From Ancistrus triradiatus (taxonomy: Eukaryota; Chordata; Actinopteri; Siluriformes; Loricariidae), in assembly GCA_025084515.1 (NCBI GenBank), contig JAJAGP010000018.1, positions 1,143,466-1,207,465 on the forward strand: 64,000 bases of DNA, given 5' to 3'. The number at the start of each line of letters is the position of its first letter. Positions within the stretch are counted from its first letter, which is position 1. The position numbers were made by a program, and so were the translations under genes. The notes beneath the pieces were generated by a model, which saw nothing but the letters and a program-made list of their open reading frames with translations, made no database searches and was not told the DNA's origin. Of the stretch, positions 13,501-22,445 are shown in pieces.

Positions 13501-16500
13501 ACATGGCTTCTGTTGTGCTTGTTCCCTGTGCTGAGTGTGGCATGTTTAGCTATTCTTCCTCCGTCATTAGTGTAAATTTTACTTGTGATAGGTGTAGGCT
13601 TGTAGGCAGTCTGACGGAGAAGATTGTAGTTTTAGAGGCGCGCATCCAGACATTAGAGAAGGCTAGCTCACCTCCTAGCTTAGCAGATCTGGATGCCAAA
13701 GGTGAAGTTAGAGCCCGGGCAGAGTCCTTGCAGCAGGGCAAGTGAGCGACGGTTCGGCGACGTAGTCTTAAGGCTAGTCCACGAGAGCACCACTCTTTAC
13801 CTGATCACGTGTCCAACAGGTTTGCCCTCCTCAGTGAAACACCTACTGAGCAGCCTGTTGAAAGAGCTCTGGTCATAGGTGACTCTATTTTATGACATGT
13901 GAAACTTGCTACCCCTTTAGGGACACCAGCAGCTAGAGTTCTCTGTATCCCCGGAGCCAGAGTGCAGGACATTGTAACGAGTCTTAGTGAACTCGAGAGC
14001 CGCAGATTCTCTAGGATAGTTATTCATGTAGGGGCTAATGATATACGCCTTCGTCAGTCAGAGGTTACTAAGGCTAATTTTGTAGAGGTGGTTAGCGTGG
14101 CGAAGGCAATGTCCGATGCTGTAGTCTGCTCTGGCCCCATCCCAATGAGGCGAGGTGACCAAGCCTACAGCAGGTTATGGTCGCTGAACTGCTGGCTGTC
14201 CAACTGGTGCTCTGAAAACAACGTGGGCTATATAGACAACTGGATAGCCTTTAAAGGTAAGCCTGGCCTTTTAGGATGGGATGGTGTGCATCCCACTCTG
14301 GAGGGTGCTGCTCTCATCTCCTGCAACATTGCCCATAGTCTTATGGCCCAATTGGTTAGGGGCTGACTATCCAGAGCAGGGGTCAGGCAGCAGACAGACC
14401 GGCTTAACCAACTCTCTGCTGGTAGCCATGCACTGTCAACCAGAACCCACATTATTGAAACTGTGTCTGTTACCCGCATCTGCCCTAAACGTAAACACTC
14501 TCAAAAAGTCTGTTTTAATAACCTCATTTGTATAAACACAGATAGCTGCCAAAGAAATAACAACATTAGACTAAAGCTAGGATTACTTAACATTAGATCA
14601 CTTACAAACAAAGCAGTGATTGTAAATGAAATGATCACTGATAAACGCTTACACGCTCTCTGTCTCACTGAGACTTGGATTAGACCTGATGAATATTTAG
14701 CCTTAAATGAAGCTTCCCCTCCTTGATACAGTCATGCTAGTCGCCCTTGTCCTAATGGTCAGGGGGGAGGCATAGCTACATTTTTTTGACAAAGAGTTAG
14801 GTGTTACAGCTAAATCCCAATACAAGGCTAATTCTTTTGAAATACTGATTCTTAATGTGACTGATCCATCATTATGGAAGTCAAAACCACACTCTTTTCA
14901 GCTTATCACTATTTACCGCCCTCCTGGTCCCTATTCAGAATTTCTTCAGGAATTTGCTAACTTTCTTTCCTGCTTACTACTGTCAACAGATAAGGCTTTA
15001 ATTGTAGGTGATTTCAATATTCACTTTGACAAAGAGCAGGATCCACTTAAAATTGCTTGTGAGTCCATTTTAGAATCCATGGGTATCACTCAGAATGTGA
15101 TGGGACCAACCCACCGCTGTAATCATACTTTAGATCTAATATTAACATTTGGTATCAATATAGATAACCTTGATGTTTTCCCGCAACGTGATTTGATTTC
15201 AGATCACTATCTTTTAGTATTTGAGCTATACTAATAAATAAAATCCTTCTGCCTCGTTATCACACCAAGCGCACTATCTCATCTGCTACTCCAGCTGCGT
15301 TTATTAAAAACATACCAAACTTGAAATTTAATACACCTACGGAGATCAATCATCTTGAGTGTGTAAATGACCAATTAGAATGTGTGTTTTGCTCATTCCT
15401 GGATATGATTGCTCCTGCTAGGGTCAAACACATTAGGGGAAAAAAAGGCTAGCACCATGGTATAATGACCACACCCATACCTTAAAGCAAAGAACACGGC
15501 ATCTAGAGCGCAAGTGGAGACATAGTAAATTGGAGGTGTTTAAGATTGCTTGGAGGGACAGCATGGCAGAGTATAAGCATGCCCTTACTAAAGCTAAAGC
15601 TGCATAATTCTCCTCAGTCATAGAGAAAAATAAGAATAATCTAAGATTTCTCTTTAATACAGTTTCCAAATTAACAAAAAACCCTATAGAAAGTGACTCT
15701 CCCGTTCTGTGTAATTTTAACAGTAATGATTTCATGACTTTCTTTAATGATAAGATAGAAAACAGTAGGCATCAAGCTCGATGCTCATCACATCACCAAA
15801 CTGTTCAGCAACCTTCCAGATGCAGCACTAGTGAAGACATCTGTTTAATGAGCTGTAAATCAAGATTAGAATCTTTTACCCTAATTACTATTACTGAACT
15901 ATCCACACTTATCAGCTCGTTTAAGTCATCAACATGTTTATTAGATCTAATTCCTACCTGTTTACTCAAACAAGTAATACCTAGTATTATAGAGCCAGTG
16001 TTAGTTATTTTAAATTCATCCCTTAGCTTTGGTTATGTGCCGAAATCCTTTAAGCCTGCCGTCATCAAACCATTGATTAAAAACCCAATCTTGACCCTTG
16101 TGTGATATCTAATTATAGACCAATTTCAAATCTACCGTTTCTGTCCAAAATCTTAGAAAAAGCCGTCTATCAGCAGCTCTGCAGTTACCTCCAAAGGAAT
16201 GAAATTTATGAAACATTTCAATCTGGCTTCAGGCCCCATCATAGTACTGAAACAGCATTAATTAGGGTACTAAATGACTTGTTAATGTCCTCAGATAAGG
16301 GATGTGTTTCTTTTCTTATTCTGTTAGATTTAAGTGCAGCATTTGACACTATAGATCATGATGTTTTACTAAACAGACTAGAAAATACTGTAGGTATTAA
16401 GGGATTAGCACTTTCTTGGTTTAAATCCTTCTTAACCGACCGGTACCAGTTTGTTCATATAAATAATCTAAGATCTAAGCTCTCAAAAGTGAAGTATGGC

Positions 16501-19500
16501 GTGCCTCAGGGGTCAGTGCTTGGCCCGCTTTTATTCTCTCTGTACATGCTGCCACTAGGCTCAGTTATTCGTAAACATGGCATTAGTTTCCACTGCTATG
16601 CAGATGATACACAGCTGTACATATCAGCCAAACCTAATGACAGCCTTACAATCAACAAAATCGAGGACTGTGTAAAGGAAATAAAAGATTGGATGTTATT
16701 TAATTTTCTCTTACTTAACTCAGATAAAACTGAGGTGCTATTAGTGGGACCCAAGGCTGTGAGAGACAGGTTGGCTACATCTATCCTAAACCTAGATGGC
16801 TGTCCAGAATTGCCCAGTCCGTCTGTAAAAAAACTTAGGGGTCACATTTGATTCAGATCTCTCCTTTGATGCGCACATTAGCAGCATCAATTGAATTGCT
16901 TTCTTTCAATTACATTATATCGCTAAACTTAGAAATATCCTCTCTTTTAATGATGCAGAGAAACTTGTTCATGCATTTATAACCTCAAGGTTGGATTACT
17001 GTAATGCCTTATTTAATGGATGCTCTAGTATATCTATAAATAAACTTCAGTTAGTTCAGAATGCAGCTGCCCGAGTGCTAACTCGAACTTGAAAATTTGA
17101 TCATATCACCCCTGTTCTATCACCACTACACTGGTTACCAGTCAAATTCCGCATTGATTACAAAATACTTCTTATAACTTATAAAGCTCTACATGGCCTG
17201 GCCCCACATTATCTGAGTGAACTCTTAGAGTTTTACAATCCAGCTCATCTACTTCGTTCGCAGGGTGCAGGACTTCTTTTAGTTCCTAGAATTAAAAAGT
17301 CACAGCAGGGGGAAAGGCTTTCTCATACATGCCCCCCCCAAATATGGAATAAACTTCCCACTTTAGTTCGAGACTCAGACACTCTCCAAAATTTTAAGTC
17401 TAGGCTAAGGACATACCTATTTGCACAGGCTTTTGACTAGATAATAGGTGACCAGGATGCATGGACCAGGATGCATGGCTTGGGTCACTGGGGCCGGAGT
17501 CTGGAGTCATGTCTGGCCTGCCTGACTTGTCTGTTAGCCGGGAGTATCGAGTGTTCGGTCTGGCTGATCTGGGCTTTGGTCCTCGTGATCTTGACTCATG
17601 CATCCTTGCCTTAGAATAAGGGCAGAGCTGGGGGTTCATAGTCAAAGAGTCTTATGGTGATCAGAGACGTTGGGTTGCTGTCTTCTGCCTCCCGTGGGGT
17701 TGCCAATGTCTCATGTGATCCCTCTTGGCTGTGTTTCCTACCAGTTCTCCTCTTTATAGCTATACTGCTATAGCTAATGCTGCCGGGGTCTCATGCTACA
17801 CATGGCATCAGTGATTGGACATGGCATCAGTGATTGTTAATAGACACTGTGTCTCTTAATCAATAAACTAATTACATTTTCTGTTTTCTCGCCGAGCTGT
17901 GTGTTCCGGCAGTTTCCGGCCCCACACATGATGTACATCTGATGGAGCTCCACTGTGCATAATTCACATTTTATTCGACCATGACTCCATGACTTTAGTT
18001 TTCGCCTCTTAGATTTATCATCATACCCGGGCCACTTAATGTAGACGATGTGCATACTTCACATTCTATTCGAACTTTGACTCCATGACTTTAGTTCGCT
18101 CTTAGATTTTATCAATCATACCCCGGCCACTTAATGTCGATGTGCATTACTTCACATTCCCTAATTCGAACTTTGACCTCCATGACTTTAGTTCGCTCTT
18201 AGATTTAATCATCTACGCCGCCCAAGGAGGTTGGTCCCTTTTTGAGTCTTGGTCATCCCAAGGTTTCTTCCTAGAACTAGGGAGTTTTTTTTTTTTCCTT
18301 GCCACTGTCGCCCTAGGCTCGCTCAATTTGGGATTGGACGTAGTTATTAGGAGATAATCTAAACTTGTAAAGTTGCTTTGAGACAATGCTCCATTGTAAA
18401 AAGCGCTATATAAATAAATCTGACTTGACTTGACTTGACTTGAACACACAACCACAAGTGGGGGCGTGTCCAAACACTTTGGCTGTGCGATGGGAAGTGT
18501 CCAAACGCTTTTGACCGCATGCGGGGGCGTGTCCAAAGACTTTTTACTGCATATGGGGGAGTGCCCAAACACTTTTGATCTCGTGCGGGGGCGTGTCCTA
18601 ACACTTGACCGCGTGCGGGGGCGTGTCCTAACACTTTTGATCATGTGTGGGGCATGTCCTAACGCTTAACCACGAGTTGGAGCGTGTCAAAACACTTTTG
18701 GCTGTGCGAGGGGAAGTGTCCAAACGCTTTTGACCGTGTGCGGGGGTATGTCCAAACACTTTTGACACTTTTTATGCAGGGTCACTGTCCGCCAGTTTCA
18801 GACTGACAACATTAAAATTACGCGTGTCCTTTTTAAAAACTTGACATGCTTTATTTTTTTCGTCCATGAAAATCGGACTCTGTGTACAGTGGCCTTAAAT
18901 CTCATTGGCTAGCTTTATAAACTATAGCCATTTTCTGTGAGGAGATACTGTACTCGGATGCCACAAACTGCATAACTACCCAACCGCCCTCTCCCATTGG
19001 GAGACACAAACAAAGCAAATCCTTCCCCCTTTTAGCAGCTAGTTGTATCATTTTGCACTCAACTGTAGAAAAACGTAAGGTTTTGTGCTTAAGACACTGT
19101 AGCTTCTTTAAGTGAAGTGATATCTCCTTTAGCTTCAACTACCGAAACTCTCAGCTTTCGCAAGAGGGGAAAAAAAGCCTGGTTCAGTTTGTGTCAGAAA
19201 ACCAACTGGTGAACATTTCTCCTCTTTCGGGTGCCATCGCTTATTAACCCAATATGACCAGCCACCCTTAATGATATTGTGTCAGTGTAACTTTGTGTAG
19301 ATTTGATTACATCATTCAAGTCATAAGGGTGCCGTTAGAGTATATTGGCATGAATAAGTTAGTCCATGTTTTACCATGGCCCAGCTTACAATATTTCTAC
19401 GCGAATCCCACAATAAACAAGTGCACATTAATTAGAAACTGTACAAATTTTTCCAGGGGCAAGCCATACGCACTCTCCTGTGCTAAATGAGAAACGTAAG

Positions 19501-22384
19501 AAATGTAGTGCAGAAATACGAAGTCATAAGATTTTCAATACTTTCTTCAAATAAAATAAGCTTTGCGGTAATGATTTTGCCCAACTGAAGTTTAACAAGT
19601 GTTTTAAGGTAAGCTACGCTCTGATATGTACAGTATACAGTGGGGCAAAAAAGTATTTAGTCAGCCACTGATTGTGCAAGTTCTCCTACTTAGGAAGATG
19701 AGAGAGGTCTGTAATTTTCATCATAGCTACACTTCAACTATGAGAGACAAAATGAGAAACAAAAATCCAGGAAATCACACTGAAGGATTTTTAAATGATT
19801 TAATTGTAAATCATGGTGAAAAATATGTATTTGGTCACCCACAAACAAGCAAGATTTCACAGATCTGTAACCTCTTCTTTAAGAAGCTCTTCTGTCCTCT
19901 ACTCATTACCTGTATTAATGCCACCTGTTTGGCCTCGCTATCTGTATAAAAGACACCAGACTCCAAACTCAACCATCCAGGCCCGTCTGAAGTTTGCCAG
20001 AGAGCATATGTATGATCCAGAAGAGGATTGGGAGAATATCATGTGGTCAGATGAAACCAAAATAGAAATTCTTGGTACAAACTCAACTTGTTGTGTTTGG
20101 AGGAAGAAGAATTCTGAGTTGCATCCAAAGAACACCATACCTACTGTGAAGCATGGGGGTGGAAACCTCATGCTTTGGGGCTGTTTTTCTGCAAAGGGGA
20201 CAGGACGACTGATCCGTGCTAAGGGAAGAATGAACGGGGCCATGTATCGTGAGATTTTAAGCCAAAACTTCCTTCCATCAGTGAGAGCATTGAAGATGGA
20301 ACGTGGCTGGGTCTTCCAGCATGACAATGATCCCAAACACACTGCTCAGGCAACAAAGGAGTGGCTCCGCAAAAAGCATTTCAAGGTCCTGGAGTGGCCT
20401 AGCCAGTCTCCAGACCTCAGCCCCATAGAAAATTTGTGGAGGGAGTTGAAAGTCCATGTTGCCCCAAAACATCACTGCTCTAGAGGAGATCTGCATGGAG
20501 GAATGGGCCAAATACCAGCTACAGTGTGTGCCCAAACCTGGTGAAGACTTACAGGAAACGTTTGGACCTCTGTCATGCCAACAAAAGTTATGTTACAAAG
20601 TATTGACTTGAACCAAATTTATTGACCAAATACTTATTTTCCACCATAATTTACAATTAAATTCATTAAAAATCCTACAATGTGATTTCCTGGATTTTTT
20701 TTTTTTCTCATTTTGTCTCTCATAGTTGAAGTGTACCCATGATTAAAATTACAGACCTCTCTCATCTTTCTAAGCAGAAGAACTTGCTCAGTTCACGATC
20801 AATTCAACTTACGATGGATTTGTCGAAACATATCCCCATGGTAAATCGGGGACGACTTGTACAGAAGTACAAAAGGGCATACTGGTGTTCTACGAGGTGG
20901 ATTTGACCATATTGTGAAACCAAAAGACAGACATAATAAAATCAGCTCACAATCTCTTGGTCAACTATCTTACAAATCACAGTATGAAAGCGTTACACGA
21001 TCTCAAAACAGTACGAAGTTTGAACCCGCTTACACTTCCTAAAACCTGGAGCAGACAAAACAGACCTGTTATTCGACCTCAGCGTTGCTCTTGGGTATTT
21101 TTGCCAGATTTATAGACTTTAACTTGTCCCAGAGTCTGTATATCCGGACCAAGTGGAAGCACGCTAAAGTTGAAGAGCACAGTCTAACCTTATGTACTGC
21201 ATTTCTCAAATGAAAGGAAGTTTTGTTTCGAACCAACCACTTGCAGCACCCACCAGCTATGCGATGAGGAATTTCTCTCTACATTAATAAGTCAGCCATC
21301 AATCTTTTATCTCAGCCCTCTAAGCTACCGGGCATTTTCTGGGCATATTCTAGCTGCCTGTGGAACTGTTTATGGCCATTGTATAGCAGCTATGGGCTGG
21401 TTTATGAATCTCCCTCGTGATGCTCTCGCCATTTTATTAAATACAGCACAAAAGTCCGTTATGCCGTTCTGTTTGGGGTGCTTCCTTTTCAGTTGGCCAA
21501 ACAGGTTTTGTTGCGCCTGGATAACCGGGATGGTAATGTAAACAGAAACGAATCCCATCAGTAAATACATCTCCCTTGTAACCCTATTGGTTCGCATTAA
21601 ATTAAGAAAAGGGGAAGAAATAAAACGTGTCAGGTCCAGAACACAGATAATGAGGAACAGTTGGCAGAGGTGTTCGTATAAATTCAATGAGGTCAGGTGT
21701 AGGGAACCCTGTGGAAGTAAACCTCTAAACAATGCACGCCTGGGAATGTAGGGTCTGGATTGAGTTATAAATACCGAGACAAATTTGAGGTTTAACGCTC
21801 AACCGTATGCAGTGGTGAAAGGTAATTAGATGAACTAATCGCATCTTTCACAGGTTCCTAAACCCCGAGGAACCTCACCGTTCAGCAGGTGACAGCTCGT
21901 GCACTGCCCGTTAGTCCAACCAGCGCACGTCACCTGACGTTTCGACGCTCTGCCAGTACGTTACGTACACAATACATACATAAAAATGAACAACCGACCG
22001 CGTTCGAACCCTATTCCATGCCGGCGAGCTAAACGCTACCAGCCAGAGTGACAGCTCTATAGCTTTAGCAGCGTTAGCCCGAGGCTTCATTCCTGCTGCT
22101 GCAACGCTGAAGTTGAAACTGCAGGTCGGTTAGCTAGTTTGGTATAAAACGGAGCGCGTGCACGTCGCTCCGCTGCACAAAAACACTGCTAAATGTCAGA
22201 AAAGCGCCCAACAGCGAGCGCGTCACCGGCTCAATGCGCGCCGCCGACACCGGGGACGCGCAGGCCCGCAGGCCTACGCGCACATATCACAAGGCAAAAC
22301 GCGATAAACAACCTGCAGCGAGGTTCGGCTCGACCCACCGTCGTTTTGGTCCGACCGGGAAGCTCCCGAGGCCTGTTCGGCCAT
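445..22384 (-). CDS. rabep1: rabaptin-5 (Rab GTPase-binding effector protein 1), 5' twelve coding exons, 3' end outside window
   Basis: Rabaptin-5 is a cytosolic coiled-coil effector that bridges Rab4 and Rab5 on early endosomes and binds the exchange factor Rabex-5. Coding exons, in transcript order: 22384-22339, 10496-10368, 8940-8737, 8644-8484, 7779-7660, 6003-5868, 4476-4298, 4217-4107, 4028-3603, 3239-3135, 749-633, 543-445. All have AG/GT borders and the phases join to 611 codons. Diagnostic stretches that match the vertebrate protein as I know it include EFNQKRAKFKELYL (exon 2), RRRLSEGQVEENLENEMKK (exon 4), SCRTDLEMYVAVLNTQKS (exon 6), ESQRLLMRDMQRI (exon 7), KAMTPEQEETASLLSS (exon 9) and RRCDMCSNYEKQLQ (exon 10). 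Exon 9 keeps the FGPLVG ear-binding motif. The C-terminal Rab5-binding region should lie left of base 1. RABEP2 is less likely given the match to RABEP1 across exon 9. Introns contain many transposons. Confidence 0.96.
1080..1620 (+). mobile_element. duplicated Tc1-like 3' remnants around a SINE-like repeat
   Basis: Two direct copies of about 130 bp (1080-1207 and 1488-1618) share GAGCTGTCC, CAAGCAGGAAATCCAACA, GTGTGTGGCAAAAGATGG and CAGTCAGTTGGTCTAATAT. Just before the second copy, 1397-1435 decodes to the QSLDLNPTENL block of Tc1 transposase. A SINE-like repeat (1217-1405) lies between them. This is decayed transposon DNA. Confidence 0.55.
1217..1405 (+). repeat. SINE-like interspersed repeat, copy 1
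   Basis: Shares with 2369-2625 the blocks GCCGGCGGCAC, GGGGCAC(C/T)AATCCATCGTA, ACACCAATTAACCCTAACA and GGGATCGAAC(C)CAGGACCTTCT. The AATTAACCCTAACATGTGTGTC segment is a common fish interspersed repeat; I do not assign a family name. Confidence 0.6.
1664..2218. mobile_element. short non-autonomous DNA transposon, TIR TACCGTATTTTTCGGACCAT
   Basis: Starts TACCGTATTTTTCGGACCAT followed by AAGGCGCAC, and ends GTGCGCTTTATGGACC then GAAAAATACGGTA, its inverted copy with two mismatches in 29 bases. Internal GGTGCGC(C/T)TTAT motifs repeat inside both ends. It is about 555 bp with no transposase. This terminal sequence is widespread in fish genomes; I leave the superfamily open. Confidence 0.75.
2369..2625 (+). 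repeat. SINE-like interspersed repeat, copy 2
   Basis: Longer copy of the family at 1217-1405, with ATTCATTTCACGTTCTTATC at the start and GGGATCGAACCCAGGACCTT near the end. It has no coding capacity and sits in a rabep1 intron. Confidence 0.6.
4484..4518. repeat. CA/CG microsatellite forming the 5' side of the rabep1 exon 7 acceptor
   Basis: On the minus strand this reads as a GT run followed by GCGCGCGCAG directly at the exon 7 boundary (4476). It replaces the usual polypyrimidine tract. Confidence 0.9.
4800..5782. mobile_element. hAT-like element with TIR AGGGATGCACCGAATATT, holding a nested Tc1 copy
   Basis: The left end is TAGGGATGCACCGAATATTT and the right end AATTCGGTGCATCCCTAGTA, inverted copies. 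No transposase is visible. The Tc1 copy 4852-5337 lies inside it. A second copy of the outer element is at 9091-9762. The hAT assignment is from the style of the ends, not from a protein. Confidence 0.6.
4852..5337 (-). mobile_element. Tc1/mariner element, family A, internally deleted (about 485 bp)
   Basis: Ends CAGTGGGACAAAAAGTATTT and AAATACTTTTTTGCACCAAT are inverted, with the AGTCAGCCACTGATTGTGCA block inside each. The centre keeps only the 5' transposase leader in minus orientation; the transposase is gone. Same family as copies at 11096, 19638, 38821 and 53667. Confidence 0.85.
6061..6192. repeat. CA microsatellite, about 130 bp, with a few interruptions at its left end
   Basis: Long (CA)n run immediately left of a Tc1 family B element, in the rabep1 intron before exon 6 (plus-strand orientation). 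Confidence 0.95.
6193..7459 (+). mobile_element. Tc1/mariner element, family B, defective transposase (about 1.27 kb)
   Basis: Ends CAGTGGTGCTTGAAAGTTTG and AACTTTCAAGCACCACTG are inverted, and longer inverted blocks (TAATATTGGATCATTTTCCT) extend inward. The transposase begins at 6539 (MVRTKEISEELRKR, the paired-like helix-turn-helix), then shifts frame to WRKFKTTVTLPRSGRPTKIT and LSKKNIAARLQFAKDH. The DDE domain is largely missing. It is flanked on both sides by CA repeats. Confidence 0.9.
7483..7560. repeat. CA microsatellite, about 77 bp
   Basis: Pure (CA)n run 24 bases right of the Tc1 family B element, the counterpart of the run at its left end. Confidence 0.95.
8031..8301. mobile_element. 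short TIR element, CTTAGGCCACC family
   Basis: Starts CAGTGCTGTGCCAAAGTCTT and ends GGTGGCCTAATACTTTGCAC; internal GAAGGGCAGCAGCCAAGACA is shared with other copies. There is no transposase. The family recurs in the window (9784, 11060, 25535, 31610, 36540, 40655, 47644, 53113, 61824). Confidence 0.75.
9091..9762. mobile_element. second copy of the hAT-like GGGATGCACCGAA element
   Basis: The left end GGGGACGCACCGAATATTCG and the right end ACATTTCGGGGCATCCTTAA are diverged inverted copies. The interior is AT-rich with A-runs and TATC/TA repeats (9502-9530) and shows no gene. Confidence 0.55.
9784..10211. mobile_element. short TIR element, CTTAGGCCACC family, near full length
   Basis: Starts CAGAACTGTCCAAAAGTCTT and ends CCTAAGACTTTTGCACAGTA. 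Internal blocks CTCTTTATTAGAATCCAACC and GGAGCAGGGTGAAAAG are shared with sister copies. About 430 bp, non-coding. Confidence 0.8.
10865..11060 (+). mobile_element. LINE 3' tail fragment (L2/CR1-like), plus
   Basis: Matches the 3' end of the LINE at 18.2-18.44 kb: CCTTTTTGAGTCTTG, AGGGAGTTTTTCCTTCCCAC, TGTCGCCCTGGGCTTGCTCA, TTGTAAAGCTGCTTCGAG, ATGCTCCATT. It ends in (AAAT)n. Confidence 0.75.
11063..12207. mobile_element. CTTAGGCCACC-family element interrupted by a Tc1 copy
   Basis: The left piece GCAACGGTATAATGACCATA runs into a Tc1 family A copy at 11096. After the Tc1 right end, the sequence resumes TAAGTATTTCTCAGTCTCGT and ends GGCCCAAGACTTTTGCACAG at 12205. A TA duplication flanks the Tc1, as expected for its insertion. 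The outermost left terminus is lost. Confidence 0.6.
11096..11773 (+). mobile_element. Tc1/mariner element, family A, internally deleted (about 680 bp)
   Basis: Ends CAGTGGGGTAAAAAAAGTAT and ATACTTTTTTGCCCCACTC are inverted. The interior keeps the transposase 5' region (GTAGACCTTCACCAGGCTGG, encoding the KIVDLHQAGKS start of the helix-turn-helix) and then jumps to the 3' end. The DDE domain is deleted. Confidence 0.85.
12687..12850 (-). mobile_element. LINE 3' tail fragment, minus
   Basis: Reverse copy of the L2/CR1-like tail: TCAAGTCAAG at the 3' end, then GCACTTTTTATAG, GGAGCATTG, CCAATCCCAAACTGAGCAAG, CCTAGGGCAACAG and GGAAAAACTCCTTAAA. Confidence 0.7.
13045..13079. repeat. isolated minisatellite unit left of the LINE
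   Basis: CTCAAACACTTTTGATCACG then TATGGGGCGTGTCCG is one unit of the array at 18450-18770, separated from it by the LINE. Confidence 0.75.
13503..14366 (+). pseudogene. LINE ORF1: PHD-like zinc finger plus SGNH esterase domain, frameshifted
   Basis: 13503-13745 encodes CAECGMF followed by FTCDRCRLVG, a Cys-pair zinc-finger pattern, and a short coiled coil (LTEKIVVLEARIQTLEKA). After a frame change, 13866 onward gives LVIGDSI (block I with the GDS nucleophile), then 13899-14366 gives IVIHVGANDIR (block III, GxND) and WDGVHPTLEGA (block V, DxxH). This matches the PHD-esterase ORF1 known from some CR1/L2-type elements. A TGA at 13893-13895 and the earlier shift make it non-functional. Confidence 0.8.
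14530..15234 (+). pseudogene. LINE ORF2 N-terminal endonuclease domain, broken
   Basis: LKLGLLNIRSLTNKA opens the exonuclease-endonuclease-phosphatase fold; LCLTETWIRPDE carries the catalytic Glu; ALIVGDFNIHFD and LISDHYLLVFEL are the later catalytic blocks (GDFN; SDH). A stop near 14725 and a frameshift around 14785 (poly-T) interrupt the reading. Confidence 0.88.
15735..17441 (+). pseudogene. LINE ORF2 reverse transcriptase and C-terminal part, broken
   Basis: NYRPISNLPFLSKILEK, FQSGFRPHHSTETAL, LLDLSAAFDTIDH, GVPQGSVLGPLLFSLYM and CYADDTQLY are the reverse transcriptase blocks, with the YADD catalytic pair intact. After a frameshift at about 16850 the conserved tail continues: SRLDYCNALFNGC, LHWLPVKFRIDYKILL, FKSRLRTYLFAQAFD. 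A frame change at 16103 separates the 15734-16105 piece from the main RT frame. Confidence 0.93.
17945..18215 (+). repeat. three-fold tandem repeat in the LINE 3' UTR (units of roughly 65-110 bp)
   Basis: The blocks TTCACATT, TTCGAACTTTGACTCCATGA, CTTTAGTTCGCTCTTAGATT and GGCCACTTAATGT recur three times with small indels. This looks like local expansion in this copy; the 50.5-51.0 kb tail has a single unit. Confidence 0.75.
18450..18770. repeat. minisatellite, about nine units of roughly 35 bp
   Basis: The unit is near GTGCGGGGGCGTGTCCAAAC followed by ACTTTTGACC, with scattered changes (AACGCTT, GGGAAGTGTCC). It begins 9-10 bases after the LINE tail. One further unit lies on the other side of the LINE at 13045-13079. 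Confidence 0.85.
19638..20792 (+). mobile_element. Tc1/mariner element, family A, with intact-looking DDE half
   Basis: Left end CAGTGGGGCAAAAAAGTATT is intact; the right terminal repeat breaks off after TCTAAGCAGAAGAACTTGCT. An open frame 19978-20544 begins QARLKFAREHMYDPEEDW and carries WSDETK (first Asp), HDNDPKHTAQ (second Asp) and SPDLSPIENLWRELKVH (Glu), a DD34E-type catalytic core. The DNA-binding half is deleted, so it is not autonomous. Confidence 0.92.
20800..22189. other. rabep1 distal intron/5' flank with no recognised gene
   Basis: Unique-looking, moderately AT-rich DNA with no convincing ORF, RNA gene or repeat on either strand. It lies between the Tc1 copy and the CpG-rich rabep1 5' end, inside the predicted first intron. 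Confidence 0.5.
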
Positions 22385-22445
22385 GGCGTCCCCGGGGCAG
22401 GTCTCGAATCTCCGGCTGGGTGAGAGAAAGCGAGGGAGTGCCAAA
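22190..22445 (-). promoter_or_regulatory. CpG-rich 5' end and probable promoter of rabep1
   Basis: This stretch is dense in CG dinucleotides and GC-rich compared with the AT-rich DNA on both sides, as expected of a housekeeping-type vertebrate promoter. It includes the proposed first coding exon, so the minus-strand transcription start probably lies a little to the right (about 22.40-22.52 kb). No TATA box is obvious. The exact start cannot be read from sequence. Confidence 0.5.
22339..22384 (-). CDS. rabep1: rabep1 first coding exon (start codon, 15 codons plus one base)
   Basis: The ATG at 22384 opens MAEQASGASRSDQND, and the exon ends in a good donor (G|GTGGGT). The spare G joins AG at the exon 2 acceptor to give Glu, so the reading runs DELLQQRIKALEQE, equivalent to the vertebrate N-terminus before the first coiled coil. 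An alternative donor 24 bases downstream (CAG|GTTGTT) with a shifted exon 2 acceptor would also stay in frame, but its consensus is weaker. The exon is 11.8 kb from exon 2 and sits in CpG-rich DNA. The call rests on position, frame and N-terminal resemblance, since such a short exon cannot be proven by similarity. Confidence 0.7.

Larger units (their letters stand above)
13080..18441 (+). mobile_element. near full-length L2/CR1-like LINE (non-LTR retrotransposon), inactivated
   Basis: Order: 5' UTR (about 13080-13502); ORF1 (13503-14366); ORF2 with an apurinic endonuclease (about 14530-15234) and reverse transcriptase (about 15735-16855), and a C-terminal part to about 17441; a 3' UTR; and a terminal TGACT repeat at 18419-18441. 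Several stops and frameshifts break both ORFs, for example at 14726, 15233, 16104 and 16850. It lies in sense orientation opposite to rabep1, inside its first intron. The tail is shared with at least eight truncated copies in the window. Confidence 0.92.

Noticed and set aside
18466..18669. Open frame in the minisatellite
   Set aside because: A repeat unit of about 35 bp gives spurious open frames on both strands.
18450..18770. Possible CRISPR-like array
   Set aside because: The units are contiguous, with no unique spacers, in a eukaryotic genome. It is a minisatellite.
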